In this document: in pieces, positions 48,743-57,080 of the stretch
Position numbering within the stretch: the first letter of the stretch is position 1
Layout of the letters: the number at the start of each line of letters is the position of its first letter
Assembly (NCBI RefSeq): GCF_001494635.1
Contig: NZ_LOJF01000009.1
Coordinates: 62,001 to 126,000, forward strand
Reading direction: 5' to 3'
DNA from: Tractidigestivibacter scatoligenes
Lineage (GTDB): Bacteria > Actinomycetota > Coriobacteriia > Coriobacteriales > Atopobiaceae
DNA: 64,000 nucleotides
Notes under the pieces: model-generated
Database searches by the model: none
Seen by the model: the letters and a program-made list of their open reading frames with translations, nothing else
What the model was told of the DNA's origin: nothing
Program-made: the position numbers and the translations under genes

Positions 48743-50223
48743 GCGCGGGCCTCCTTTGAGATAGCGTTCTTTGCGTGACCCTCGATGAACTCGGAACCAG
48801 GCCCGGACTTGGTGACGTTCTCCATGGTGACGTCGGGCAGCTCGCGCGAGAGGATTTCCATGATCTTTGGCGTGCAGAAGCCGGCCTGGCAGCGGCCCAT
48901 GCATGCTCCCGTGCGCCGCTTGACGCCATCGAGCGAGCGGGCGCCCACGGGACGGTGTATGGCGTCCACGATCTGCGCTTCGGTTACGTGGCAGCAGCGG
49001 CAGATGACCCTGCCGTAGAGCGGATTCTCCTCGCAGAGGCTCCCCCACTGCTCGAACGAAAGGTCGTTCATGTTAGGGATGCCGCGGCGCGTGTCCACAA
49101 ACTCGCCAGAGGGCCTCTCCTCTAGCCCCAGAATGTTGGACACGATGCCCGCAACCATGCGCCCAATGGCAGGGGATGCCGTGAGGCCGGGCGACTCGAT
49201 GGCCGAGCAGTCCACAAAGCCTGGTGCTGAGGGGTTCTCGCCAATGAGGAACTCGTGCTCCGCCCGGTGCGCACGGAGTCCGGAGAAAGACGTAATGACC
49301 TCGCGGAGAGGAACGTCGGCCACGGTGATCCCGCACTTCTCGGCCACCTCGGCAAGACCGGAGGCAGTGGTGTCGGTGCCTTCCTTGTCTTGGATGTCTT
49401 CTGCCGTGGGGCCCACGATTAGGTTCCCGTGAATGGTGGGCGAGACAAGCACGCCCTTACCCATCTTTGAGGGAAGCGCAAAGACCACATGGTGAACGTG
49501 GTTGCCAGCAGTGGTGTCGAGGAGCATGTACTGTCCGCGGCGCGGGATGATCTCCAGCTTGTCCTCGCAGACCATGTTGTGGATCTGGTCCGCGTAGACG
49601 CCGGCCGCATTCACCACGCAGCGAGCGAAGATGCGGCCACGCGGCGTCACGAGGGCAAAGCAACCCTCTGGCCTACGCTCGATGGAGGTCACCGGAGCAT
49701 TAAAGATGAAATCGACACCGTTGGTCGCGGCATTCTCGGCAAGGGCCACGTTGAGCCCGAAGGGGTCCACGATGCCGGCTGTTGGTGCCCAGAGCGCACC
49801 GACGGCATTCGGAGAGATGTTGGGCTCCATGGAGCGAAGCGTGTCTCGGTCAACAATCTTGAGGTCAGGTACGCCATTGGCCACGCCTCGTGCGAAGAGT
49901 TCGCGCAGGCCGTCCATGTCGCGCTCGCTCGTGCACACAACGAGAGACCCAATATTCTTAACCGTGAACTGCAGCTTCTTTGCCAGTTCGTACATGAGGG
50001 CGTTGCCCTCGACGTTGAGGCGAGCCATGAGCGATCCGGGCGTGGCATCGTAGCCAGCATGAACTATGGCAGAGTTGGCCTTCGACGTGCCGCAGCAGAC
50101 ATCGTCCTCACGCTCGACTACGCAGACGCTCGCCGTAGTCTTTGCAAGCTCGCGCGCCGTGGCACAGCCAGAGACACCGGCCCCGATGACCACAACGTCG
50201 TAGTGGCGTTCGTTCTCCTGCAT
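48739..50223 (-). CDS. FAD-dependent dehydrogenase with C-terminal BFD domain (GlpA/LhgO-like)
   Basis: The 494-residue protein has FAD motif VVVIGAGVSGCATARELAK (10-28), a DAO-type substrate domain (NSAIVHAGYDATPGSLMA; NAAGVYADQIHNM; RRGQYMLLD), and a C-terminal BFD-like [2Fe-2S] domain (about 405-450; ICRCCHVTEAQIVDA; CMGRCQAGFC). This layout is shared by anaerobic glycerol-3-phosphate dehydrogenase GlpA and 2-hydroxyglutarate oxidase-like proteins. The trio with the next FAD protein and DUF1667 favours glycerol-3-phosphate, but no glpK or glpF is nearby. GAGGAG precedes ATG 50223. The 427 bp upstream hold only hairpins. Confidence 0.88.
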   Translation of the reverse strand: MQENERHYDVVVIGAGVSGCATARELAKTTASVCVVEREDDVCCGTSKANSAIVHAGYDATPGSLMARLNVEGNALMYELAKKLQFTVKNIGSLVVCTSERDMDGLRELFARGVANGVPDLKIVDRDTLRSMEPNISPNAVGALWAPTAGIVDPFGLNVALAENAATNGVDFIFNAPVTSIERRPEGCFALVTPRGRIFARCVVNAAGVYADQIHNMVCEDKLEIIPRRGQYMLLDTTAGNHVHHVVFALPSKMGKGVLVSPTIHGNLIVGPTAEDIQDKEGTDTTASGLAEVAEKCGITVADVPLREVITSFSGLRAHRAEHEFLIGENPSAPGFVDCSAIESPGLTASPAIGRMVAGIVSNILGLEERPSGEFVDTRRGIPNMNDLSFEQWGSLCEENPLYGRVICRCCHVTEAQIVDAIHRPVGARSLDGVKRRTGACMGRCQAGFCTPKIMEILSRELPDVTMENVTKSGPGSEFIEGHAKNAISKEARA

Positions 50224-50466
50224 CGACCTCTCCTCGTTCCCGGTGGGTGGACGTGGCGAGGCCATCCAGCGAGTCTCACCGGGGCAGATTATCCACCCCG
50301 AAGGCTGGAGCGTATTTGCGCGGTGGACGGACGGTAGTGCCGTCCCGTAGAACGGCACCAAGCGTCCGCGAACGGTGCTATCAGTTAACGACAGCACGGG
50401 TAGCGTCAACGCACGGCGACGGCGACGCCCGAGAGCACGTTATCGCCGCAACGATGCACAAAGGGA

Positions 50467-50620
50467 GCCCTCCGGCGCCAAAATGACGCCCGAAGGCAAA
50501 CCTCGTACGCAATCCTGTATAAAACCCACGCCCGGGCGTCAAATTCTCGCCCGAGCGTGGGTTTTAGCAGCAAGTGCGTATAAAGTCGCTGCTCGGGCGC
50601 CAAATTCTCGCCCAAGCAGC
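50467..50620. repeat. Array of three hairpins with a shared loop
   Basis: Hairpins lie at 50467-50497, 50521-50565 and 50588-50620. The second has an 18-bp stem with one mismatch and loop TCAAATTCT; the third a 12-bp stem with one mismatch and loop CCAAATTCT; both share GGGCG before and CGCCC after the loop. The first is weaker with loop CCAAAATGA. The second is followed by TTTTA on both strands and should terminate transcription. It lies between the ABC exporter stop and the GlpA-like start. Upstream, 50337-50358 forms GTGCCGT/ACGGCAC. No gene is seen in 50224-50650. Confidence 0.75.
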
Positions 50621-50650
50621 ATTTTGCGCAAACGAGAACGGAGTCCTGAG

Positions 50651-52513
50651 CTACCGCGTCCCCTCGAACTGACTCTCGTAGAGGCTTGCGTAGAAACCGC
50701 CCTGACGCAGCAGCTCGTCGTGCGTGCCGCGCTCGATGATGTGGCCGTCCTTCATCACGAGGATGCAATCCGCATCGCGAACGGTAGAGAGGCGGTGTGC
50801 CACCACCAGGGAGGTGCGGCCCTCCATCATTCGATCGAAGGCATCCTGCACCTGCAGCTCGGTGCGCGTGTCGATGGAGCTCGTTGCCTCGTCGAGCAAA
50901 AGGATCGTGGGGTCTGCAAGCATCACGCGTGCAATGCAGAGGAGCTGCCGCTGGCCTTGCGAGAGGGACCCGCCATCCTCGCCCAAGAGCGTGTCGTAGC
51001 CCTGCGGCAGCTGCTCGATGAACTTGTGCGCGTGCGCCTTCTTAGCGGCCGCCACAACATCGTCCATAGTTGCCCCGGGCGTTCCGTAGGCAATGTTCTC
51101 GCGAACCGTGCCCCTGAAGAGCCAGGTGTCCTGAAGCACCATGCCAAAGAGCGAGCGAAGGTCCTCACGGCGCATGTGGCTGGTGTCGTGGCCGTCAACC
51201 AGGATCTGACCGGAGTCCACGTCATAGAAGCGCAGCAGCAGGTTGATAAGGGTCGTCTTGCCGCATCCCGTGGGGCCAACCAGGGCGATGGTCTGGCCGG
51301 GTTTTGCCACAAACGAGATGTCTTGGAGCAACGGGCGGTCGGGGACGTACGAGAAGTCGACGTGCGAGAACTCCAGAGCGCCCTCGGGGTTCTCGTCCAC
51401 CTCGGGCTCGGTGGGATCGGCGCTTTGGGCTGGTGCATCGATGAGTGTGAAGAGACGCCGGGCCGAGGCGTAGGCGGTCTGGATTTGCGTGACCACATTG
51501 GAGATCTCGTTGAAGGGCTTCATGTACTGGTTGGCATACGAGAGGAACGTCTGCACCTGGCCTACCGTAAGGACGCTCGGCCATCCGGAGATGACGCAGA
51601 TGCAGCCAACAACCGCCACGACGGCATAGGTGATGTTGTTCACCACGCGCGTTGCGGGGTTAGAGAGGGAGCTCGTGAACTGGGCGTGCTCCCCCACCCC
51701 CAGCAGGCGCTGGTTAATCTCATCAAAGCCCGCCTGGGCACGGTCGCCATATGCAAAGGCGCAGACCAGCTTCTGGCTTCCCACCATTTCCTCGACGTAG
51801 CCACCAAGCGAGCCCTGGAGGGCCTGCTGCTCCTTGAAGCTCTTGGCCGAGTAGCGCGCGATGAGCCAGGCCACGAGCATGGAGACGGGCGTCACGATAA
51901 CCACCACAAGGCCCACGGGAACAGAGATTGAGAACATGAAGACAAGCGTGCCCACGATGGTTACCACGCCGGTGAAGAGCTGCGTGAGGCCCTGGAGCAG
52001 CCCGTCGCCCACCTGGTCGGCGTCGTTTACCACGCGGGAGAGCAGGTCTCCGTGCGAGTGTGCGTCGACAAATGAGAGCGGCAGGTCACGGAAGCGCGAG
52101 AAGGCATCGATGCGCAGGTCGCGGACCGTCTCGTACGTGAGCCGGTTGGTGCAGTAGCCAGAGAGCCACTGCGTTACCGCGGCGCCCACAACCACAAGCG
52201 CAAGCTCCTGGAGGAGGGCTACCAGCGCGGCAAAGTCCACGTCTCCGGCCGAGACCATGCAATCGATCGCACGGCCAATCACGATGGGCACGTAGAGCTG
52301 GAGCACCACCGAGACAGCAGAGGCCACGAAGGAGGCGATCAGCGACACGCGGTGCGGGCGGGTGTAGGCCAGCAGTCGCCGCGTGACCTCGACCGTGGTG
52401 AGGCCCATCTCGTCAAGGCGGCCCTGGGGGTTGTCGTTGTTGTTGCCAATGTCGCCCTTGACGTTGGCCATGATGGTTCCGGCGCTTGCGCCGGCGGCAT
52501 ACGGGTTTGCCAT
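50651..52513 (-). CDS. ABC exporter half-transporter with canonical ATP site
   Basis: The 620-residue protein has six membrane helices (about 55-340) and a nucleotide-binding domain: Walker A GPTGCGKTT, signature LSQGQRQLL, Walker B TILLLDEATSS with the catalytic Glu, and H-loop VVAHRLS. It overlaps the upstream half-transporter gene by one base (TAATG), so the two form a heterodimeric type IV (ABCB/MDR-like) exporter. An unusual Gly/Asn-rich 45-residue N-terminus precedes the first helix. Substrate is unknown; drugs or lipids are typical. Terminator-like hairpins follow. Confidence 0.93.
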   Translation of the reverse strand: MANPYAAGASAGTIMANVKGDIGNNNDNPQGRLDEMGLTTVEVTRRLLAYTRPHRVSLIASFVASAVSVVLQLYVPIVIGRAIDCMVSAGDVDFAALVALLQELALVVVGAAVTQWLSGYCTNRLTYETVRDLRIDAFSRFRDLPLSFVDAHSHGDLLSRVVNDADQVGDGLLQGLTQLFTGVVTIVGTLVFMFSISVPVGLVVVIVTPVSMLVAWLIARYSAKSFKEQQALQGSLGGYVEEMVGSQKLVCAFAYGDRAQAGFDEINQRLLGVGEHAQFTSSLSNPATRVVNNITYAVVAVVGCICVISGWPSVLTVGQVQTFLSYANQYMKPFNEISNVVTQIQTAYASARRLFTLIDAPAQSADPTEPEVDENPEGALEFSHVDFSYVPDRPLLQDISFVAKPGQTIALVGPTGCGKTTLINLLLRFYDVDSGQILVDGHDTSHMRREDLRSLFGMVLQDTWLFRGTVRENIAYGTPGATMDDVVAAAKKAHAHKFIEQLPQGYDTLLGEDGGSLSQGQRQLLCIARVMLADPTILLLDEATSSIDTRTELQVQDAFDRMMEGRTSLVVAHRLSTVRDADCILVMKDGHIIERGTHDELLRQGGFYASLYESQFEGTR

Positions 52514-54264
52514 TACGCACCCACCTCCTCAGGGCGGAGCTGCGAAAGACAGATCTCGCGGTAGATGGGACAGCTCCTCATGAGCTCGGTGTGAGACCCC
52601 AGCCCGGCCATGCGCCCGTGGTCGAGGACCAGGATCTGGTCGCAGGACATGACCGCCGAGACACGCTGCGAGACAATCACGCAGGTGAGCTCTGAGCGCA
52701 GGCTGCGGAGAGACTGCCGAAGGCTCGCGTCGGTACGGAAGTCAAGCGCCGATGCGGAGTCATCAAGCACCACGATGCGCGGGTGTCCCACGAGGGCGCG
52801 CGCAATGGTGAGGCGCTGACGCTGCCCTCCCGAGAAGTTCTTGCCGCCTGCCTCGACAACGGCATCAAGCCCCTGGTCCTTGCCCCGTACGAAGTCCGCG
52901 GCTTGAGCAAGCTCAAGCGCACGCCAGAGCTCCTCGTCCGTAGCGTTGGAATCGCGCCAGCAGAGGTTCGAACGGATGGTACCCGAGACCAGCGACGCCT
53001 GCTGGGGCACCGTCGAAACGAGCCCGCGCAGCTGGGTGAAGGGATACTCCCGTACGTCGTGTCCAAAGACGCGAACCTCGCCCGCCGTTGCGTCATAGAG
53101 CCTGGGGATGAGGTTCACGAGCGACGACTTGCCAGAGCCCGTGCCGCCAATGATGCCAAGGGAGCCACCGGCGCCCAGCCGCAGCGTCACGTTGTCTACC
53201 GCAGGCCGGGGCGCGCCGTCGTAGGTGAAGCATACGTGGTCGAGCGCGAGGGCCACGCCAGAGGTGAGGGTGCCTGGGGCAAGCTCCACCTGCGTGGTGC
53301 CCTCGTCAGTTATCTGGGGTTCGCAGTCGAGAACCTCCATGATGCGCTTGGCCGATGCGGTGCCGCGGTTGATGGTGATCACCAGGTTTGCCACATAGAC
53401 AATGGACACGAGCATCTGTGTCATGTAGTTCACGAAGGCAATGACCTCGCCCTGGGTGAGGTCGCCCACGTCGATGCGCGCACCGCCCATCCAAAGGATG
53501 GCAACAATGCCCAGGTCCATCACAAGCAGCGTCGCAGGGTTGAGAAGCGAGGAGAGCTTGCCAATGGTCACGGCCGTCTGCGTCTGGTCGTCAGCGGCCT
53601 TGTGAAAGCGCTCGTCCTCGCGGCCCTCCTGCCTAAACGCCCTCACAACGCGCACGCCCGAGAGATTCTCTCGCGTGACGAGGCTCACCTCGTCGAGGCG
53701 CGACTGAAGCTCGCCAAAGAGCGGCACAGACTTGGACATCACGAGCCAAAAGACAACCGCGATGGCAGGCGTGCATACGAGAAAGACAAGCCCAAGCTGG
53801 GCGTCAATGAGCATGGCGCAGACCATGGAGCCGATGGCCAGAATGGGCCACCGGATGATCTGTCTGATGCCAAGGGCCACCGTGACCTGTACCTGGTTGA
53901 CATCGTTCGTGATGCGAGTGACCAGGGAGGGGGTGCCAATGCGGTCAAGATCCGCCGGGGCGAGCTGGTTCACCTTGGCGTACAGGTCGTGGCGAATGTC
54001 CGTGCCCGAGCCCTGCGAGACAACGGCAGCCATCTTCTGGCACACGAGCGTGAAGCAGAACCCCACCACCGCAAGGACGATAAGCACCATGCACATGCGA
54101 ACCACGTAGCCCTGGTCACGATTGGTGACGCCCACGTCAATCATACTGGCTACGATAACCGGAGTAATGAGATCAAAGATGACCTCCACGGCCTTGCAGA
54201 GCGTGCCAAACACAATCTTTCCCCGGTACTTGGGAAAGACGAACCTCCGTAGAATCTCGCCCAA
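52513..54264 (-). CDS. ABC exporter half-transporter with degenerate ATP site
   Basis: The 583-residue protein has a six-helix domain and an ATPase domain with Walker A GGTGSGKSS, signature FSGGQRQRL and Walker B IVVLDDSASALD, where the usual catalytic Glu is Asp502. This substitution marks the non-catalytic site in heterodimers such as TM287/288 and BmrCD. H-loop is Gln (VIVSQRVS) instead of His, a second sign of degeneracy. The start is TTG 54264, with GGGG six bases upstream; no in-frame ATG or GTG lies before it. It is coupled to the canonical subunit by a one-base overlap. Confidence 0.93.
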   Translation of the reverse strand: MGEILRRFVFPKYRGKIVFGTLCKAVEVIFDLITPVIVASMIDVGVTNRDQGYVVRMCMVLIVLAVVGFCFTLVCQKMAAVVSQGSGTDIRHDLYAKVNQLAPADLDRIGTPSLVTRITNDVNQVQVTVALGIRQIIRWPILAIGSMVCAMLIDAQLGLVFLVCTPAIAVVFWLVMSKSVPLFGELQSRLDEVSLVTRENLSGVRVVRAFRQEGREDERFHKAADDQTQTAVTIGKLSSLLNPATLLVMDLGIVAILWMGGARIDVGDLTQGEVIAFVNYMTQMLVSIVYVANLVITINRGTASAKRIMEVLDCEPQITDEGTTQVELAPGTLTSGVALALDHVCFTYDGAPRPAVDNVTLRLGAGGSLGIIGGTGSGKSSLVNLIPRLYDATAGEVRVFGHDVREYPFTQLRGLVSTVPQQASLVSGTIRSNLCWRDSNATDEELWRALELAQAADFVRGKDQGLDAVVEAGGKNFSGGQRQRLTIARALVGHPRIVVLDDSASALDFRTDASLRQSLRSLRSELTCVIVSQRVSAVMSCDQILVLDHGRMAGLGSHTELMRSCPIYREICLSQLRPEEVGA

Positions 54265-54375
54265 TAGAGCCCCTTCCTCAGACTGTCAGCCTACCCATGA
54301 TAGGGCTGCTCAGTTGCGGTGCGCATACGGCTTTTGTCACGCAACCATTCGTATTGTGTATGGCGCTTCGAGGTC

Positions 54376-56214
54376 CTACTCGATACCCAGCTTGTCCGAG
54401 AGTTCGAGCCACTCGTCCTCGAGCGCCTCGCGCGCAGCCACGGCGTCATCGACCGCCTTCTGGGCGGCAACGAGCTTCTCGTAGTCCGTAGGGTCGACCT
54501 CTGCAAGCGCGGCACGCAGCCGGTCCGGCTCCCCCTCGGTCTTCTCCAGTTTTCTGGTTACAGCATCGAACCGCTTCTTGAGTTCACGTCGCTCCTGGTT
54601 CGACATGGGAGCTTCCTGCGAACCCGTCGAATCGCTTGGCTCGGCTGGCCCTTCCGTAGCGGAGTTTCGCGAAGCGCACTCCGCGGAGGAAGGGGCTGCC
54701 GCGTCCCCGTGAGAGTCGAGGAGGTCGAGGAACTCGTCTACGCCGCCCGGGCAGTGGCGCACGTGACCGTTTAGAAGCGCGTACTGGTCGTCGGTCACGC
54801 GCTCCATGAGGAAGCGGTCGTGCGAGACCATGAGGAGCGTGCCGGGCCAGGTGTCGAGCAGGTCCTCAAGCACCGCAAGCATGTCGGTGTCCAGGTCGTT
54901 GCCAGGCTCGTCGAGCACAAGCACGTTGGGCTCGTCGAGAAGCACGGTGAGCAGCGCGAGGCGTCTGCGCTGGCCGCCAGAGAGGTCGCGCACGAAGTTC
55001 GTGAGCTCGGAGCGCTCGAAACCAAGTCGCTCGAGGAGCTGCGTGGGGCTCTGGGGCTTGCCGTCCACGTAGTAGGTGCTCTTGTAGCGCGAGAGTACCT
55101 CGAGCACGCGCCAGTTCTCCTTCTCGGAGAGCGTATCCAGGTGCTGCGACATCCAGCCAAAGCGAACGGACTTGCCAATGCGGACGGTGCCAGAGGTTGG
55201 CGGCAGCTTGCCCGTCATGACCTTGAGCAGCGTCGACTTTCCCGCACCGTTGGCTCCAAGGATGCCGTAGCGGTCGCCGGGTCCAATGGTCCAGGTGATG
55301 TCATCGAGCACGCGCGAGCCATCCGGATAGGCAAACGAGACGTCCTTCATCTCGATGACCTGCTTGCCCAGCCTGCTCACGGCAAGGCGCTTGAGCTCGA
55401 TGGGGTTTCTCAGCGGCGGATCGTCGGCGAGAAGGGCTCGCGCCGCCTCGACGCGGAAGCGCGGCTTGCTGGAGCGCGCCTTGGCTCCGTGTGCCAGCCA
55501 GTTGAGCTCCTTGCGAAGCGTGTTCTGACGGCGCTCCTCGGTGGCCGCGGCCATGCGGTCGCGTTCGACGCGCTGCTGGATATAGGCCGAGTAGCCACCG
55601 TCGAAGGGCTCAATCTCTCGGTCGTGGACCTCCCACATGTGCTCGCAGACCTCGTCCAAAAACCAACGGTCGTGCGTCACAACGAGAAGGGCGCCCGTGC
55701 CCTCGGGCCAGCGGGTCTTGAGGTGGTCGGCAAGCCAGCGGATGGCATGCATGTCCAGGTGGTTGGTTGGCTCGTCCATGAGGATAACGTCCCAGGTGCC
55801 CACAAGGAGCCGTGCCAGGTCGCATCGGCGTCGCTGACCGCCTGAGAGCGTGCCAACGGTGGCGTCCCAGTCCACGTCCCCCAGAAGCTCCGAGATAATC
55901 TGTCGCACGCGCGGGTCAGAGGCCCACACATAGTCCGGAACGTCCCCCACAACGGCGCGGCCAACGGTCCAATCGTCGTGGAGCTCGTCATCCTGACCAA
56001 GAAACCCCACGTGGATGCCGTTTCTCCAGGTAACAGTTCCCGAGTCAGGCTCCAGCCGATGCGCGATGAGCTCAAGCAGCGTCGACTTGCCGTCTCCGTT
56101 CCTGCCCACCACGCCAATGCGTTCGCCTTCGTTGATGCCTATAGTCTGGTCGGCAAGCACAGGCTTGCCCGGCCACTCGTGCGAGAGGTGCTCGCAGCCT
56201 ATGAGAATCCCCAT
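54376..56214 (-). CDS. ABC-F family ATPase (Uup-like)
   Basis: ABC-F proteins act on ribosomes to relieve stalling or give antibiotic protection. The 612-residue protein has two ABC domains: Walker A GRNGDGKST and GANGAGKST, signatures LSGGQRRRCD and LSGGQRRRLA, and Walker B MDEPTNHLDM and LDEPGNDLDT. The LDEPGNDLDT form and a C-terminal coiled coil (about 545-605, Lys/Glu rich) are Uup-type features. A 50-residue Ser/Pro/Ala linker precedes the coil. The ATG overlaps the nfo stop by one base (TAATG), so it is the last of four coupled genes. Confidence 0.93.
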   Translation of the reverse strand: MGILIGCEHLSHEWPGKPVLADQTIGINEGERIGVVGRNGDGKSTLLELIAHRLEPDSGTVTWRNGIHVGFLGQDDELHDDWTVGRAVVGDVPDYVWASDPRVRQIISELLGDVDWDATVGTLSGGQRRRCDLARLLVGTWDVILMDEPTNHLDMHAIRWLADHLKTRWPEGTGALLVVTHDRWFLDEVCEHMWEVHDREIEPFDGGYSAYIQQRVERDRMAAATEERRQNTLRKELNWLAHGAKARSSKPRFRVEAARALLADDPPLRNPIELKRLAVSRLGKQVIEMKDVSFAYPDGSRVLDDITWTIGPGDRYGILGANGAGKSTLLKVMTGKLPPTSGTVRIGKSVRFGWMSQHLDTLSEKENWRVLEVLSRYKSTYYVDGKPQSPTQLLERLGFERSELTNFVRDLSGGQRRRLALLTVLLDEPNVLVLDEPGNDLDTDMLAVLEDLLDTWPGTLLMVSHDRFLMERVTDDQYALLNGHVRHCPGGVDEFLDLLDSHGDAAAPSSAECASRNSATEGPAEPSDSTGSQEAPMSNQERRELKKRFDAVTRKLEKTEGEPDRLRAALAEVDPTDYEKLVAAQKAVDDAVAAREALEDEWLELSDKLGIE

Positions 56215-57080
56215 TAGTCCTTCCCATCTCCCCGGGCAAGTCCCCGAAGGAGCGAAATTTCCTGCGCATATCCCTCAAGCTCGTTTGGCGTCTCGAGGAT
56301 CATGGGCAGCCCACACAGGCGCGGGTTTGTCACCACAGCCTCGAAGGTGGAGAGCCCAAGCGTGCCCTGGCCGATCTTCTCGTGACGGTCCTTGTGGGAG
56401 CCAAGCGGGTTCTTTGAGTCGTTCACGTGCAGTGCCTTCAGGCGGTCAAGCCCAATCACGCGGTCAAACTCGTCGAGCACGCCATCAAGGTCGTCCACAA
56501 TGTCGTAGCCTGCGTCGGCTACGTGGCAGGTGTCGAGGCACACGCCGAGAAGGTCGCCCTCGCGCGTGCCCTCGATGATGCGTGCCAGCTCCTCGAAGCG
56601 CGAACCCACCTCGGACCCCTTGCCCGCCATGGTCTCAAGCAGGACGGTCGTCTTCTGACCTCGAACCAAAACCTGGTCAAGGCCTTCGCAGATAAGGCGA
56701 ATGCCCTCGTCCACCCCTTGGCCTACATGGCTTCCCGGGTGGAAGTTGTAGTAGTTGCCAGGCAGCATCTCCATGAGCTGGAGGTCGCCCGCCATGGCCT
56801 CACGAGCAAACTCAACCGTCTGCGGCTTGGCGGAGCAGAGGTTCATGGTATATGGCGCGTGCGCAACAAGCCGCCCAAAGCCGTTCTCGGCAAGGATGCC
56901 GAGAAGTTCCGCCACATCGTCTGGGTTTGGCGTTTTGGCACGGCCGCCACGCGGGTTTCTCGTGAAGAAGGCAAAGGTGTTTGCCCCAATGCCAAGCGCG
57001 GTCTTGCCCATTTGCGCAAACCCACCCGCAACCGAGAGATGGCAGCCGATGGTGATCTCGCCGTGACGTGCCTCGCTCAT
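56214..57080 (-). CDS. nfo: Deoxyribonuclease IV (AP endonuclease)
   Basis: Nfo nicks DNA at abasic sites with three zinc ions. The 288-residue protein has the TIM-barrel motifs: GCHLSVAGG at the start, NPRGGRAK, AHAPYTMNL, NFHPGSHVGQG, LLETMAGKGSEVG, CLDTCHVADAGYD, HVNDSKNPLGSHKDRHEKIG and ILETPNE. These contain the His, Asp and Glu ligands. ATG 57080 overlaps the coaBC stop (ATGA). Confidence 0.97.
   Translation of the reverse strand: MSEARHGEITIGCHLSVAGGFAQMGKTALGIGANTFAFFTRNPRGGRAKTPNPDDVAELLGILAENGFGRLVAHAPYTMNLCSAKPQTVEFAREAMAGDLQLMEMLPGNYYNFHPGSHVGQGVDEGIRLICEGLDQVLVRGQKTTVLLETMAGKGSEVGSRFEELARIIEGTREGDLLGVCLDTCHVADAGYDIVDDLDGVLDEFDRVIGLDRLKALHVNDSKNPLGSHKDRHEKIGQGTLGLSTFEAVVTNPRLCGLPMILETPNELEGYAQEISLLRGLARGDGKD

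Noticed and set aside
50224-50650. CRISPR-like array from repeated GGGCG-loop-CGCCC units
   Set aside because: Only two close copies and one weak copy, with no fixed spacer lengths and no cas genes; they are hairpins.
52783-54252. A 489-codon + strand frame opposite the ABC half-transporter
   Set aside because: It is a His/Arg/Asp-rich shadow of a gene with all ABC motifs, and it has no recognisable fold.
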